64,000 nucleotides of DNA from Leptospira biflexa serovar Patoc strain 'Patoc 1 (Paris)' (GTDB taxonomy: Bacteria; Spirochaetota; Leptospiria; Leptospirales; Leptospiraceae). The DNA is taken from positions 3,359,001 to 3,423,000 of the forward strand of contig NC_010602.1 of NCBI RefSeq assembly GCF_000017685.1, given 5' to 3'. The position numbers were made by a program, and so were the translations under genes. The notes under the pieces were generated by a model. The model had not been told where the DNA came from. It saw only the letters and a program-made list of their open reading frames with translations, and searched no databases. Positions 17,824-27,329 of this stretch are shown piece by piece (position 1 is the stretch's first letter; the number at the start of each line of letters is the position of its first letter).

Positions 17824-18894
17824 ATGAATGTTTTCCAACATTTAGATGAATTAAAAGATTCTGATGGTGTAGGGAATGATGCTATCGGTTTAGCGGAAGT
17901 GTTCCAAAATTTGGGATACAACACTCACTTCATCACAAGATTACCTAGAAAAGGAAAACCACTAAACAGTGATTTTCATCTAGTACAATCATTTGATTTT
18001 CCAACTCACTCGAATGATATCCATATATTGCATTATGGAGGTTCCGGTTATCCTTACACACTTTTCCAAGAACTACCTGGAATCAAAATATTAAGGTTTC
18101 ATAATGTCACACCGGCAAAGTTTTACGAACACACGACAACAGAAGATATTTACCATGCCATGGAAAAATTTGAATCTTTATCCTATTTAGAAATAGCAAG
18201 TTTGTCAATTTTCTGTGACTCTGTTTGGTGTGATTCTCAATTTAACTACGATACTCTCAGTAGATATCAGTTTCGAAATCCTTACATATTACCCATTTGC
18301 AAACAATATGAAAAAATTCCAAAAAAACAGGAACTTGTGAAGAACAAGTTTTCAATTTCGTTTGTCGGAAGATTTTCACCTCAAAAAAAATGGGAAGATT
18401 TAATCACTTTTTTTTCAAATTGGGCCAAAGAATTTCCTGATGCCGAATGTTTCTGTGTTGGGTCCATCATTGGTGCATTCGATGGTTACTTTGATCGCTT
18501 AACAGAAAATGTACGAAAATACCATTTAGAAAATAAAGTTCATTTTCTTATGGGTAAACCAGATTCAGAAGTTCTATCAATCCTAAATCAATCGAGTGCT
18601 TTTGTTTCGATGAGTGAACATGAAGGATTTTGTTTGCCAATCTTAGAAGCTTTTGGTGCAGGGATACCAGTGTTTGCATATGCACAAGGAGCGATCCCTG
18701 GAACCATGCGAGAAGGTGGAAAACTATTTTTTTCGAAAGAAAATCAGTCTTTGATCCAAATCATGAAAGAAACCCTCCTTGATAAAGAAAAATATCGAAC
18801 AATGATTCAAACTCAATTCAATGTTTTGGGATATTATAATCAGTTTCCGTTTGCTGAGGCGATATCAGGCATATTAAGAAGTGGTATCAAATGA
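17824..18894 (+). CDS. Glycosyltransferase family 4
   Basis: 356 aa GT-B glycosyltransferase. The C-terminal donor domain begins at ISFVGRFSPQKKWEDLI and has the EX7E motif in EHEGFCLPILEAFGAGIPV followed by GAIPGTMREGG. The N-terminal acceptor domain contains HYGGSGYPYT and RFHNVTPAKF. Uses a nucleotide-activated sugar to extend a surface glycan. Second gene of a tightly packed four-gene run, overlapping the next by 4 bases (ATGA). Confidence 0.88.
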   Translation: MNVFQHLDELKDSDGVGNDAIGLAEVFQNLGYNTHFITRLPRKGKPLNSDFHLVQSFDFPTHSNDIHILHYGGSGYPYTLFQELPGIKILRFHNVTPAKFYEHTTTEDIYHAMEKFESLSYLEIASLSIFCDSVWCDSQFNYDTLSRYQFRNPYILPICKQYEKIPKKQELVKNKFSISFVGRFSPQKKWEDLITFFSNWAKEFPDAECFCVGSIIGAFDGYFDRLTENVRKYHLENKVHFLMGKPDSEVLSILNQSSAFVSMSEHEGFCLPILEAFGAGIPVFAYAQGAIPGTMREGGKLFFSKENQSLIQIMKETLLDKEKYRTMIQTQFNVLGYYNQFPFAEAISGILRSGIK

Positions 18895-19940
18895 ACATTC
18901 ACCAATTTTCTGCAGGATTCCAACTAGGTGATGCCATCTCACAAGAGATGTTGGAAATCAAAAGATTGTTAGCAAAGGAAGGTTATTCCGGTAAGATATA
19001 TGCAGAAAATGTTTTATCCAGTGATCGAAAATTTGCTGAAAAAATTTCAAAATTAAACATCAAACCAAATGATGTGTTCGTTTACCATCACTCCATTCAT
19101 TCTAAGGTTTTAGATTTCCTTTTACCTTTTCCCAATAAAAAAATTCTTATCTACCATAATGTAACGCCAGAAAATTTTTTTGAACCTTACGATTTACGTT
19201 TTAGTTATTTATTACGTAAAGGTAGAGAAGATTTAGAAATCATTCGAGATCATTTCCAACATTCCTTTGCAGTTTCTAATTTCAATTTATCTGAACTTAA
19301 ACAACTTGGATTCAAACAAGCAAAACTTTTCCCATTACACCTCAATTTTCAAAAATGGGATCATCAGCATATAGAATCAAAAAATAAAACTTTTATTTTT
19401 CCTTCTTTTTTATTCGTAGGAAGGATCGCTCCGAATAAATGCCAAGATGATTTGATTCGCTTCGCAAGAACTTGGAAATCAATCAATGGTAACCAATTTT
19501 CTTTAAGAATGTTAGGTTTTTGTAACCCAGACCAACAATCTTATTTGGATGAGCTCAATTTTATGATTTCACAACTTGATTTGCAAAATGAAGTAAAAAT
19601 CATCCCTTACGTCGATGAAACAATGGTAAAAAAAATCTATTTAGAAAGTAATTTGTTTTTATCAATGAGTGAACATGAAGGATTTTGTGTTCCACTCATG
19701 GAAGCAATGCACTTCCAATTGCCAGTTGTTGCATTCTCCGCTGGCGCTGTTCCTGAGACTCTTGGAGATTCTGGCCTACTATTTCAGAACAAAGATTTTG
19801 AAACTTTGGTTCCTCAGATAGGTGAAATTTTTAAAGATGCCGAGTATCGAAATACGATGATTTATCATCAAAATTTACATCTAAACTCTTATTTAAAATC
19901 AACAAGCATATTACCATTGTTAGAGGTAATTAAAAGCTAG
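18891..19940 (+). CDS. Glycosyltransferase family 4
   Basis: 349 aa, related to the preceding gene and probably from an old duplication: both share the HNVTP..F acceptor-domain motif and the SMSEHEGFC donor motif. Donor domain: FLFVGRIAPNKCQDDLIRF and EHEGFCVPLMEAMHFQLPV, then GAVPETLGDSG. Retaining GT-B enzyme for surface polysaccharide. Starts within the stop codon of the upstream gene, so the two are translationally coupled. Confidence 0.88.
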   Translation: MNIHQFSAGFQLGDAISQEMLEIKRLLAKEGYSGKIYAENVLSSDRKFAEKISKLNIKPNDVFVYHHSIHSKVLDFLLPFPNKKILIYHNVTPENFFEPYDLRFSYLLRKGREDLEIIRDHFQHSFAVSNFNLSELKQLGFKQAKLFPLHLNFQKWDHQHIESKNKTFIFPSFLFVGRIAPNKCQDDLIRFARTWKSINGNQFSLRMLGFCNPDQQSYLDELNFMISQLDLQNEVKIIPYVDETMVKKIYLESNLFLSMSEHEGFCVPLMEAMHFQLPVVAFSAGAVPETLGDSGLLFQNKDFETLVPQIGEIFKDAEYRNTMIYHQNLHLNSYLKSTSILPLLEVIKS

Positions 19941-19945
19941 ATTTT

Positions 19946-21127
19946 ATGGCAAAAATTCTTTTTATAACTCCAAGATTTTTGCAAAATGCATCTGGTGGTG
20001 CAGAAAAATTAGCGTTTGATTATGTGAATATTTTATCTCAATCGCATACTGTTACTGTTTGTACAACTGCCGCTAAAAATTATGTTACTTGGAAAAATGA
20101 ATTCAAAACAGGAATCACAGAAGAGAATCAATACAAAGTAATACGTTTTTCTGTCGAAAAAACTCGGAACATCCATCGAATGAATCAAATTTTGGATCGA
20201 TGTTTAAAAGCTGGCGATACCGTTTCGATGAAAGACCAAATGAGTTTTATCAAAGAACAAGGTCCCTATTCGCCCGATTTGATTGAGTATGTAAAAAATC
20301 ATCAATCACAATATGACCTTGTGATATTAATAGGTTATTTATACTATCCTATTGTATTGAGTGTACCTTTATTAAAAATTCCTTTCGTTATTGTACCCAC
20401 CTTTCATGATGAACCACCTTTTCGGCTTCCCATATACAAACAAACATATCAAAATCATTATTTATATAGTTTTAATGCTCCGGAAGAGTTACAAGTTTAC
20501 GAAACTTACACCAGACAAAAGGTTAAAAATTATTTTTTGATCGGAACATATGTTGATGAGCCACTACTTACAGAAAAACAAACAATCTCTCATCATTCGA
20601 TAGAGAACTTTCAATTATTAACAATCGGTCGCATTGAACCAGCAAAAGGATATCCAGAACTTTTTCAGGACTATCATGATTGGAAACAATTGAATCATAG
20701 ATATGATGTTTCACTCAAGTGTTTGGGTTCCGTGTTTTCTATGGATGTCTCAAAAGAAAAAGACATTTTGTTTCCTGGGTTTGTATCGGAAGAAAACAAA
20801 ACAATTGAAATTCAAAAATCTTATTTGTTATTGAATCCATCAGCTTATGAAAGTTTTTCTATTTCTATCATGGAATCTTGGCTCCAAGAAAAACCCGTTT
20901 TAGTCAATGGTAAATCATCTGTGATGAGAGGGCATTGTCTCCGGAGCCAAGGAGGTTTGTATTATTCTGATAAGGTCTCATTCCAAAGGATGTTGGATTA
21001 TTTGTTGGATCACCAATCTATCGCAAATCAATTGGGTAAAAATGGAAGAAAGTACGTCCTCGCGAATTTTACGAAACCTGTGATCAAAACCAAACTGAAT
21101 CAGATGGTTAATATGCTACTCGGTTAA
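19946..21127 (+). CDS. Glycosyltransferase (GT-B, family 4-like)
   Basis: 393 aa. N-terminus ILFITPRFLQNASGGAEKLA is the typical acceptor-domain opening with the GGAE loop. The donor domain contains TIGRIEPAKGYPEL and NPSAYESFSISIMESWLQ (EX7E), then KPVLVNGKSSVMRGH. Last gene of the polysaccharide run, 5 bases after the previous one. Its 3' end overlaps the convergent inositol-phosphatase gene by 20 bases. Confidence 0.86.
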   Translation: MAKILFITPRFLQNASGGAEKLAFDYVNILSQSHTVTVCTTAAKNYVTWKNEFKTGITEENQYKVIRFSVEKTRNIHRMNQILDRCLKAGDTVSMKDQMSFIKEQGPYSPDLIEYVKNHQSQYDLVILIGYLYYPIVLSVPLLKIPFVIVPTFHDEPPFRLPIYKQTYQNHYLYSFNAPEELQVYETYTRQKVKNYFLIGTYVDEPLLTEKQTISHHSIENFQLLTIGRIEPAKGYPELFQDYHDWKQLNHRYDVSLKCLGSVFSMDVSKEKDILFPGFVSEENKTIEIQKSYLLLNPSAYESFSISIMESWLQEKPVLVNGKSSVMRGHCLRSQGGLYYSDKVSFQRMLDYLLDHQSIANQLGKNGRKYVLANFTKPVIKTKLNQMVNMLLG

Positions 21128-21923
21128 TTTGACCTTCAAATTCCGCAAGTAAGTAGTCATGTACTTGACCGTTGCTTGCAAGTAAACTTGGAATCATAAT
21201 CGAAAAATCGTTTCCATCCATTGAAGTTAATTTTCCTTTTGCTTCCATCACAATGAGACCAGCTGCCGCCATATCCCAAGGTTTCAAACCTAATTCGTAA
21301 TAACCTTCAAATTTTCCTTCGGCTAACCAACATAAGTCTAACGTCGCGGCACCAGTACGACGAATCCCACGTGATTTTTGTAAAATCGATTTATAATACT
21401 GCATTAATGTATCCAAAGACAAGTTTCGATCATAAGGAAACCCAGTGACAAAAAGGGAATCTTTCATCGCTTTCGTTTGAGATACTTGGATTTGTTTTTT
21501 CTCTCGGAAGGCACCTTGTCCTTTGATTGCATGGTAATAGGTACCCAGTTCAGGAAAAAAAACCATTCCGATGACAGGTGCCATCGATTCTGTTTCCACA
21601 ACTCCCACTGAAATTCCATACAATGGCAATCCATGTGTATAATTGGTTGTGCCATCCAAAGGATCTATCACCCAAGTATAACCAGATGTTCCAGGAATGG
21701 CCCCACGTTCTTCAGCGAGGATTCCATCCGAGGGGAAATTTTTTTGAATTTCTTCCAGAATCATCGATTCTGCTTTAAGATCAGCTTCTGTGACTAAGTT
21801 GTATAAACTTTTTTCATCAACTTTTAAGTCGGATTCTTTGTGTTTTTCAACGAGGAAGTTTGCGACATTTGGTAAAAAGTTTAAAAAATGATAAGACCTA
21901 TCATGTAATTCAGAAAGCATCAA
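21108..21923 (-). CDS. Inositol monophosphatase family protein
   Basis: 271 aa, normal length. The metal-binding motifs are intact: LAEERG (first Glu), WVIDPLDGTTNYTHG, and the later KPWDMAAAGLIVMEAKG (third-site Asp). Hydrolyses inositol phosphates or related sugar phosphates. Starts in a 4-base overlap with the XpaC-like gene and so appears to be the third gene of a telA operon. Substrate not assignable. Confidence 0.9.
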   Translation of the reverse strand: MMLSELHDRSYHFLNFLPNVANFLVEKHKESDLKVDEKSLYNLVTEADLKAESMILEEIQKNFPSDGILAEERGAIPGTSGYTWVIDPLDGTTNYTHGLPLYGISVGVVETESMAPVIGMVFFPELGTYYHAIKGQGAFREKKQIQVSQTKAMKDSLFVTGFPYDRNLSLDTLMQYYKSILQKSRGIRRTGAATLDLCWLAEGKFEGYYELGLKPWDMAAAGLIVMEAKGKLTSMDGNDFSIMIPSLLASNGQVHDYLLAEFEGQINRVAY

Positions 21924-22789
21924 TACCCACCAAATTCGATGTTTTTTTTCATCGCAGTGATCTCAACATCTAAATTTAGGGTTTCGTCAGCTTTTAATTT
22001 ATTTCGCACTTGTTCCGTAGTTTTAATCACTTCGCTTAACAATGAATTGAGTTCCGATTTTCTTTTGTCTGCTTCAGGTGTATTCGTATTTTGATTCACG
22101 CGAATGTATTGATTCAGAATTTTCGAAACTGTTTCTGGGAAATAATTCAAAAATTGTTTAGCTTTCCGATAGGCTAATGGATCCTCTGCTAGTTTGACAC
22201 GTAAGTCAGATAAGGAATGTAAATATTCATTACATAACCCTTGCAAACCTACATCTGTTAATGATTTTGAATCCTTTTCGGTCGACAAACGATATGTATC
22301 TAACTTTTCCATTTGTGACTTGTATTCAGAAAATTCAACTTTGTCTTCGAATTTCTTCTTTAACTCATTCCAATTTTCCTTTGTTTGATGGGACGAAAAA
22401 AGAAGTGGAAAAAAACTAAATGGATAATGGTGAGGTTTTCCGATCGTTGTGCGATAAATGGCAATCCCTAAAAAAATCACATGAAGGAATGCCATCAACA
22501 CATAAGAGAATACAAGCAATACTCGATCTTCACCAAACTTTGTTCCGAACCCAAAGTATCCTAGAGACAATAAAGCTTGCAGATACATTGCCTCTAATGA
22601 TTGTTTGGCGGAATAAGATGATTTAGTCCGAGACAACCACATGACAAAAGGATATACCATTGCCCCTAAAGATGAAAAATAGAAGGGAAAAGGCAAAAGT
22701 GCCATGGGATAAGTCAGCAAAGTGGAAATATGGGCGCGTCTGGCCCATTTTTTTTCTTCTTGGTTTTGTTCCAATTGTACGTCTGTCAT
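21920..22789 (-). CDS. XpaC-like/DUF4870-type membrane protein downstream of telA
   Basis: 289 aa. The N-terminal ~140 residues hold three to four membrane segments (AHISTLLTYPMALLPFPFYF and a DUF4870-like SAKQSLEAMYLQALLS). The C-terminal ~150 residues are a soluble helical domain resembling XpaC (5-bromo-4-chloroindolyl phosphate hydrolysis) proteins. telA and xpaC-type genes commonly lie together, and here they are separated by one base. Probable partner of TelA in envelope-stress tolerance; this is inference. Confidence 0.65.
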   Translation of the reverse strand: MTDVQLEQNQEEKKWARRAHISTLLTYPMALLPFPFYFSSLGAMVYPFVMWLSRTKSSYSAKQSLEAMYLQALLSLGYFGFGTKFGEDRVLLVFSYVLMAFLHVIFLGIAIYRTTIGKPHHYPFSFFPLLFSSHQTKENWNELKKKFEDKVEFSEYKSQMEKLDTYRLSTEKDSKSLTDVGLQGLCNEYLHSLSDLRVKLAEDPLAYRKAKQFLNYFPETVSKILNQYIRVNQNTNTPEADKRKSELNSLLSEVIKTTEQVRNKLKADETLNLDVEITAMKKNIEFGGY

Positions 22790-22790
22790 T

Positions 22791-23861
22791 CTATTTTGAT
22801 TCCAAAAGTTTTTGTTTGATATCGGATTCGATTTTGATCATTTCTTGTTCGGCTAACTTACGTTTTTGACGCCCATCTTCTTGGATCTTTAAGGTTTCGG
22901 TAATGGTCTCTATTAGTTGTTGGTTCACATTTTTTAATGTTTCAATTTCAATGATTCCCTTTTCCGATTCTTTTGCAATCTCAACAGTTCCCGATTTCAA
23001 CATCTCAGCATTTTTTTGAATGAGATCGTTGGTAGTTTTCGAAACTTGTTTTTGTGCTTCCAAGGCTTTTCTTTGGCGCATCAATCCAAGTGCGATCACA
23101 ATTTGATTTTTCCAAAGTGGGATTGTATTTAAAATGGAACTTTGGATTTTTTCGACCAAAACTTGGTTTCCACTTTGGATCAATCGAATTTGAGGACCAG
23201 TTTGTAAGGAAAGAATTCTAGTGAGTTTTAAATCATGGATTTTTTTCTCGAATCGATCGACCATTTGTACCATATCTTGGTATTGCTGAGAAGCTAAGGT
23301 GTCACCTTGTGCTTTGGCTTTCTCTAACATTTCAGGTAAAATTTTATCGCGAAGCTCTTGGATTTTTTTATCACCTGCAGCGATAAAAATTTGAATCTCT
23401 TTGAAATATTCTAAATTTTTCTCGTATAACGCCTGCAATAAAGTTATGTCTTTTGTGAGATTTGTTCTAGCTGAATGCAGTTCATCGACAATTTTTCCAA
23501 TCTGCGATTCCAAATCTTCAAACTTTGCTAAAAATTTGCGAGAGGCATCAAATAAGCTACCGATCAATGGAATTTTGGAAAGTGTACTCCCTTCCCCAGC
23601 AAAACTATCCATATCCAAATCTTTGATTTTGAATAATAATTGGTTAAGGAGTTCCCCCGCATAACCTGAATCCTTAGTTTTGATCTCAGAAAGAACCTTA
23701 TCGGCAAAATCAGAAACCTTTGCTTGTGCTGAGGATCCATAAGAAACTATGTCATTTGGATTGTTGAGTTTAATTTGTCCGGTAAGTTCCTCAACTTTTT
23801 GAATGTCTTCTTTGGTCAGTTGTAGTTCCGGGTCATTATTTTTGAGTTCCAGCGAGTCCAT
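22791..23861 (-). CDS. telA: Toxic anion resistance protein TelA family
   Basis: 356 aa, all helical and coiled coil, soluble. Family features: the N-terminal NPNDIVSYGSSAQAKVSDFA segment, KIPLIGSLFDASRKFLAKFE, and FIAAGDKKIQEL. The central QTGPQIRLIQSGNQVLVEKI and WKNQIVIALGLMRQRKALEA segments are highly characteristic. TelA proteins are tied to tellurite and membrane-active stress tolerance by an unknown mechanism. First gene of a telA-xpaC-imp operon; a 190-bp upstream region separates it from the divergent recombinase-like gene. Confidence 0.87.
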   Translation of the reverse strand: MDSLELKNNDPELQLTKEDIQKVEELTGQIKLNNPNDIVSYGSSAQAKVSDFADKVLSEIKTKDSGYAGELLNQLLFKIKDLDMDSFAGEGSTLSKIPLIGSLFDASRKFLAKFEDLESQIGKIVDELHSARTNLTKDITLLQALYEKNLEYFKEIQIFIAAGDKKIQELRDKILPEMLEKAKAQGDTLASQQYQDMVQMVDRFEKKIHDLKLTRILSLQTGPQIRLIQSGNQVLVEKIQSSILNTIPLWKNQIVIALGLMRQRKALEAQKQVSKTTNDLIQKNAEMLKSGTVEIAKESEKGIIEIETLKNVNQQLIETITETLKIQEDGRQKRKLAEQEMIKIESDIKQKLLESK

Positions 23862-24051
23862 GCGATTTTTCCTTTATTGTTTCTCCCAAAGATAAAATCG
23901 TTTTTTTTAATTTGAATCAAGCAGAAAAATTCATCGTGCAAAAACATGAACTAGGAAATTTATTTCTTCGAAAATGGTGATCCAAAACTACAGTTTGGTG
24001 ACAATTTAATTGCAGAGATTGTTAAACTCTGATACATTCCACGAGAAAAAT

Positions 24052-24669
24052 ATGCTAAATACAAATTTGAATTTACCAACCTTTCTTCCTCACATTCTCA
24101 CCGTTGATGTTTGTACTTTAGGCAATCGACTATTAGACCAAACAGATGTCCGAAACCTACTGAATCGAATCAGGGGCCGAAACCATATTCATTACTTAAT
24201 CATCAAATTTTTAGTCTGCACCGGGTTGTCATTACCCGAACTCATCCACCTAAAAATCGCCGACTTTAATTCCGAAATGGATCGTTTCCATTTAAAGAAC
24301 GGCGGTCGTTTGCGTAGGAGGAATATTTTCCTAGATCCAAAGTTTGCCGTCGAACTCTATCGTTACGCCTGCGAATTTTCACCAAGTGATTATTTATTCC
24401 CAGGGAGAGACGGAATTTTGCGCACAAGAACCATCCAAAAGATTCTGAAAACGGCAAGCAGGCTAATCTCGAAAGAGATCCATATTCCGTTCTTAAGAGA
24501 TGTGATTGCGCTGCACTTATTCCAAAACGGATTCCCCGTTTGGGAAATCCAAGAATTTTTGGGCCACCGAACGACCCGTTCCACAAGACAGAGGATTATG
24601 TTGCATATCCCAGAGACAGAACACAATGACCCTCGACTTTTTACGAGAAACAGAAACCAAGCGGCGTAA
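24052..24669 (+). CDS. Degenerate tyrosine-recombinase-fold protein lacking catalytic tyrosine
   Basis: 205 aa from the ATG at 24052 (a TTG at 24010 is less likely). It matches only the catalytic domain of XerC/D-type recombinases: FLVCTGLSLPELIHLKIADF (box I), LRTRTIQKILKTA, PFLRDVIALHLFQNG (box II) and WEIQEFLGHRTTRST. Key residues are changed (numbering from this ATG): box I Arg is Ser60, the box II His is Pro146, and the nucleophilic Tyr is Arg181. Arg149 and His172 remain. No core-binding domain is present. It is therefore probably inactive as a recombinase, perhaps a DNA-binding relic with a new role. STAS gene follows 55 bases later. Confidence 0.72.
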   Translation: MLNTNLNLPTFLPHILTVDVCTLGNRLLDQTDVRNLLNRIRGRNHIHYLIIKFLVCTGLSLPELIHLKIADFNSEMDRFHLKNGGRLRRRNIFLDPKFAVELYRYACEFSPSDYLFPGRDGILRTRTIQKILKTASRLISKEIHIPFLRDVIALHLFQNGFPVWEIQEFLGHRTTRSTRQRIMLHIPETEHNDPRLFTRNRNQAA

Positions 24670-24724
24670 AAATTTCTTGAACCTTTGGTGTTTTCAAGGA
24701 TTCTAGTCACCAAGTAGGCTCGCT

Positions 24725-25063
24725 TTGGAAATCAAAACCAAAAAAATCGGAAAGCACACACTCGTTCACCTCAATGGTCGTTTAGACATCACCCATTCTG
24801 ATGAGGTTGAGGCAAAATTAGCCGACGATGTGCAAAACGGGGACGGTGACATCATCATCAACCTGGAGCTTATCTCCTATATCTCCTCCTCTGGAATTCG
24901 TATCTTTGTTGGAATGGTACGAGAACTCGACAAACAAGGAAGAAAGCTCAAACTTTGTTGCATCACACCACCTGTGAAAAAGGTTTTTGATGTTGTAGAA
25001 CTTTTGGATTTGTTTGAAGTTTTTGAGACGGAACAAGAAGCCGTTAATTCTCTTTCAAAGTAG
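24725..25063 (+). CDS. STAS-domain anti-sigma factor antagonist
   Basis: 112 aa single STAS domain starting at TTG. Motifs: HTLVHLNGRLDITHSDEVE at the N-terminus and INLELISYISSSGIRIFVG around the phosphorylation site; the usual DSSG is SSSG here, but the phospho-acceptor Ser before Gly is kept. Such proteins bind anti-sigma kinases and are reactivated by SpoIIE-type phosphatases, two of which are encoded in this window (0-1.4 kb and 47-49 kb). Direct partnership is speculative. The next gene may overlap its end. Confidence 0.85.
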   Translation: MEIKTKKIGKHTLVHLNGRLDITHSDEVEAKLADDVQNGDGDIIINLELISYISSSGIRIFVGMVRELDKQGRKLKLCCITPPVKKVFDVVELLDLFEVFETEQEAVNSLSK

Positions 25064-25070
25064 ACCGAAC

Positions 25071-26504
25071 GTGGCTTACGCCTCGTTTTTTATTATATCA
25101 ATTTTATACTGTCTCCAGGTTGGAATCAACATAGGTGTCCTTCCTGTCGTATGGCCTGATGAAGTACTATTCTATTCACCTGCTATCTCGTTTGCAAACA
25201 CTGGACACTTAAAAACAGAAGTCCTATCAGGACTCATTCCAGGTATGGAATCCAAAACACTTTGGATGCCACCTTTTTATCTTTTGTTTTCTGGATTCAC
25301 TTTAACCATTTTCCCTGATTCAATCCTTACACTTCGCATAGCAAACGTTTGCATTGTTTATTTAACTGCCTTTGGATTCTACCGATTATTAAAACGTTTT
25401 TTTATTCCTGAGTTTGGCGCACAGATTGCATTTGCGAGTTTGCTTTGGGAGCCACTTCTCTTTCGTTTTGGAACAGTCGCCAGAATGGAAGCACTCACTG
25501 CGTTTTTATTTATACTAAGTTTATTTTTTGCTACGAACAAAAAAGTAAACAAATGGAATCCTTTTTTTGCTGGAGTCTTATTATCATTGTCAGCTCTTTC
25601 TCATCCGATTGGAGCTTCATTTGGACTTGTAACACTTTTTCTGGTGTATCAAAATTTTAAATTAAAAAATATCGTCTGGTTTTTATTAGGTGGGATTTTT
25701 CCGATTCTCTGTTGGATGGTTTATATTCATCCTAATTGGGATTGGTTTCAAATTCAATTTGGGGCACAACTCACAAGAAAACAAAACTTACTCAATACAT
25801 TTACCATCATTGATAAAATTAAAATTTTCTCATTTGGTTTTGGTTTTCCGAAAATCAGAATACTAATCATATTGATTCAATTATTTTTATTATCATTTTT
25901 TACATATAAACAAATCCGAAACAATGGAACTTTATTAAATTCATGGTTACTATTTTGGATATGGACCATTTCTGTGTTTGCGGCATTATACACGTCTTCA
26001 GAAGGATGGTATGTTTATCATAGTTTATTCCCATTATCTTTGGGAATGGCATTGTTAGTACAAGAAAGAACATTTGTGAATCGACTCCCTGTCATTGGGA
26101 TCAGTTTATCTTTATTTGCACTTGTATCAATGCACCATATCCATTGGTCCAAAACCAATTCCCTCGAGATACAAACATCGCACTTCCAACACATTCAGAG
26201 AAGTTTGAGCCAATCGAATGCCGTTTACCTACAAAGTTTACCCGATCCTTATTTTTATCTCAAATCCAAACGACCTGACTTGGATATTTTAGAATTCATT
26301 CCAGGCGAATTAGAGATCCCCTCTGAAACATATATCAATACCATTCGTTCAAGAGATAGTTTTGTTTTTTACGATGAAACTTTGATCAATGAAACAATCA
26401 AAGACTATCTGAAGCAAGGGAGTTGGATTCGGGAAGAATGGGAAATTCCTGTTCCATCCAACCATTGGTTGCACTACAAAACCATTGTTTATACGAAGAA
26501 GTAA
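25071..26504 (+). CDS. GT-C (family 39/ArnT-like) membrane glycosyltransferase
   Basis: 477 aa from GTG at 25071, which avoids the 50-base overlap with the STAS gene that an upstream TTG at 25014 would require. About ten membrane segments. The first periplasmic loop carries VVWPDEVLFYSPA, with the acidic pair typical of GT-C enzymes that use polyprenyl-linked sugars, followed by MPPFYLLFSGF. It probably glycosylates a lipid or protein in the periplasm. The acceptor is unknown. The start codon is uncertain. Confidence 0.78.
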   Translation: MAYASFFIISILYCLQVGINIGVLPVVWPDEVLFYSPAISFANTGHLKTEVLSGLIPGMESKTLWMPPFYLLFSGFTLTIFPDSILTLRIANVCIVYLTAFGFYRLLKRFFIPEFGAQIAFASLLWEPLLFRFGTVARMEALTAFLFILSLFFATNKKVNKWNPFFAGVLLSLSALSHPIGASFGLVTLFLVYQNFKLKNIVWFLLGGIFPILCWMVYIHPNWDWFQIQFGAQLTRKQNLLNTFTIIDKIKIFSFGFGFPKIRILIILIQLFLLSFFTYKQIRNNGTLLNSWLLFWIWTISVFAALYTSSEGWYVYHSLFPLSLGMALLVQERTFVNRLPVIGISLSLFALVSMHHIHWSKTNSLEIQTSHFQHIQRSLSQSNAVYLQSLPDPYFYLKSKRPDLDILEFIPGELEIPSETYINTIRSRDSFVFYDETLINETIKDYLKQGSWIREEWEIPVPSNHWLHYKTIVYTKK

Positions 26505-26537
26505 TTCATTTCGTTCTACCAAATGAAGGTAAAAGAA

Positions 26538-27329
26538 TTAGGAATTTAAATCCGCTAAAATCTTTAATCCTTTTAATGTCATCATAGGATCAATTTCATC
26601 AAATACTTGGTTATGCGATGCATGAATCGTAGTGACAAGTCCACCTGTCCCAACTACCACATAATCTCCTGGGTGTTCGTCTTTAATGGCTCGGACAATT
26701 TCTTTCAAGAGTCCAATCCAACCAAAGAAAAATCCAGCTTGGATTGATTCTACAGTTGAATCACCAAGTACATGTTTGGGAGATCCGAAGACAATTGGTG
26801 GAAGTTGAGCCGTATTTCTTGTTAAGGCATCCATAGATATTTTTAAACCAGGTGCGATGACTCCACCAATGTATTCAGGTTTTTCGCTGATGACACAAAA
26901 TGTAGTCGCTGTTCCCAAATCGACAAGAATCGCTTTTTTACCTGGATACATTTTTGCACAATAAGCAGCGTTTACTAACCGATCGGCTCCGATTTCAAAT
27001 GGTCGTGGATAACTGATACCGAAATTTAAATTCATTTGGTAATGAACTCGGAGTGGATTCACATCAAACCAATCTTCTAACATTCTTTCAACAATTGGAT
27101 TGAGTGAAGGAACAACACTGGAATAAATCGCTTTTTTCACTCGATCAGCTTTTACGTTTTCTTGAGTTAAAAATCCTTTCAAAAAAAGTCCAAGTTCGTC
27201 TGAAGTTCGATCCCTTCGCGTAACAGTTCTTTTGTGAAAATCAGGCGTTTCTTCACCTTCTCGAAAAACTCCAAATACAGTATTGGTATTCCCAACGTCG
27301 ATAACAAGTAATAGTGGTGATTCTGACAT
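26538..27329 (-). CDS. coaX: Type III pantothenate kinase
   Basis: 263 aa, normal length. Phosphorylates pantothenate in the first step of CoA synthesis. ASKHA-fold motifs: [15 protein letters not shown] (phosphate 1), [24 protein letters not shown] (phosphate 2) and [15 protein letters not shown], plus the C-terminal [11 protein letters not shown]. Directly follows birA with no gap, a common bacterial pairing. Confidence 0.95.
   Translation of the reverse strand: MSESPLLLVIDVGNTNTVFGVFREGEETPDFHKRTVTRRDRTSDELGLFLKGFLTQENVKADRVKKAIYSSVVPSLNPIVERMLEDWFDVNPLRVHYQMNLNFGISYPRPFEIGADRLVNAAYCAKMYPGKKAILVDLGTATTFCVISEKPEYIGGVIAPGLKISMDALTRNTAQLPPIVFGSPKHVLGDSTVESIQAGFFFGWIGLLKEIVRAIKDEHPGDYVVVGTGGLVTTIHASHNQVFDEIDPMMTLKGLKILADLNS

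Noticed and set aside
24010..24669. Integrase-like gene as a mark of a mobile element or prophage
   Set aside because: No flanking direct repeats, tRNA, phage or transfer genes; catalytic residues are lost; surroundings are ordinary housekeeping genes.
26505..26527. TTCATTT/AAATGAA inverted repeat between the GT-C gene and coaX
   Set aside because: Seven AT-rich base pairs with a 9-base loop and no T-run; too weak to call a terminator.
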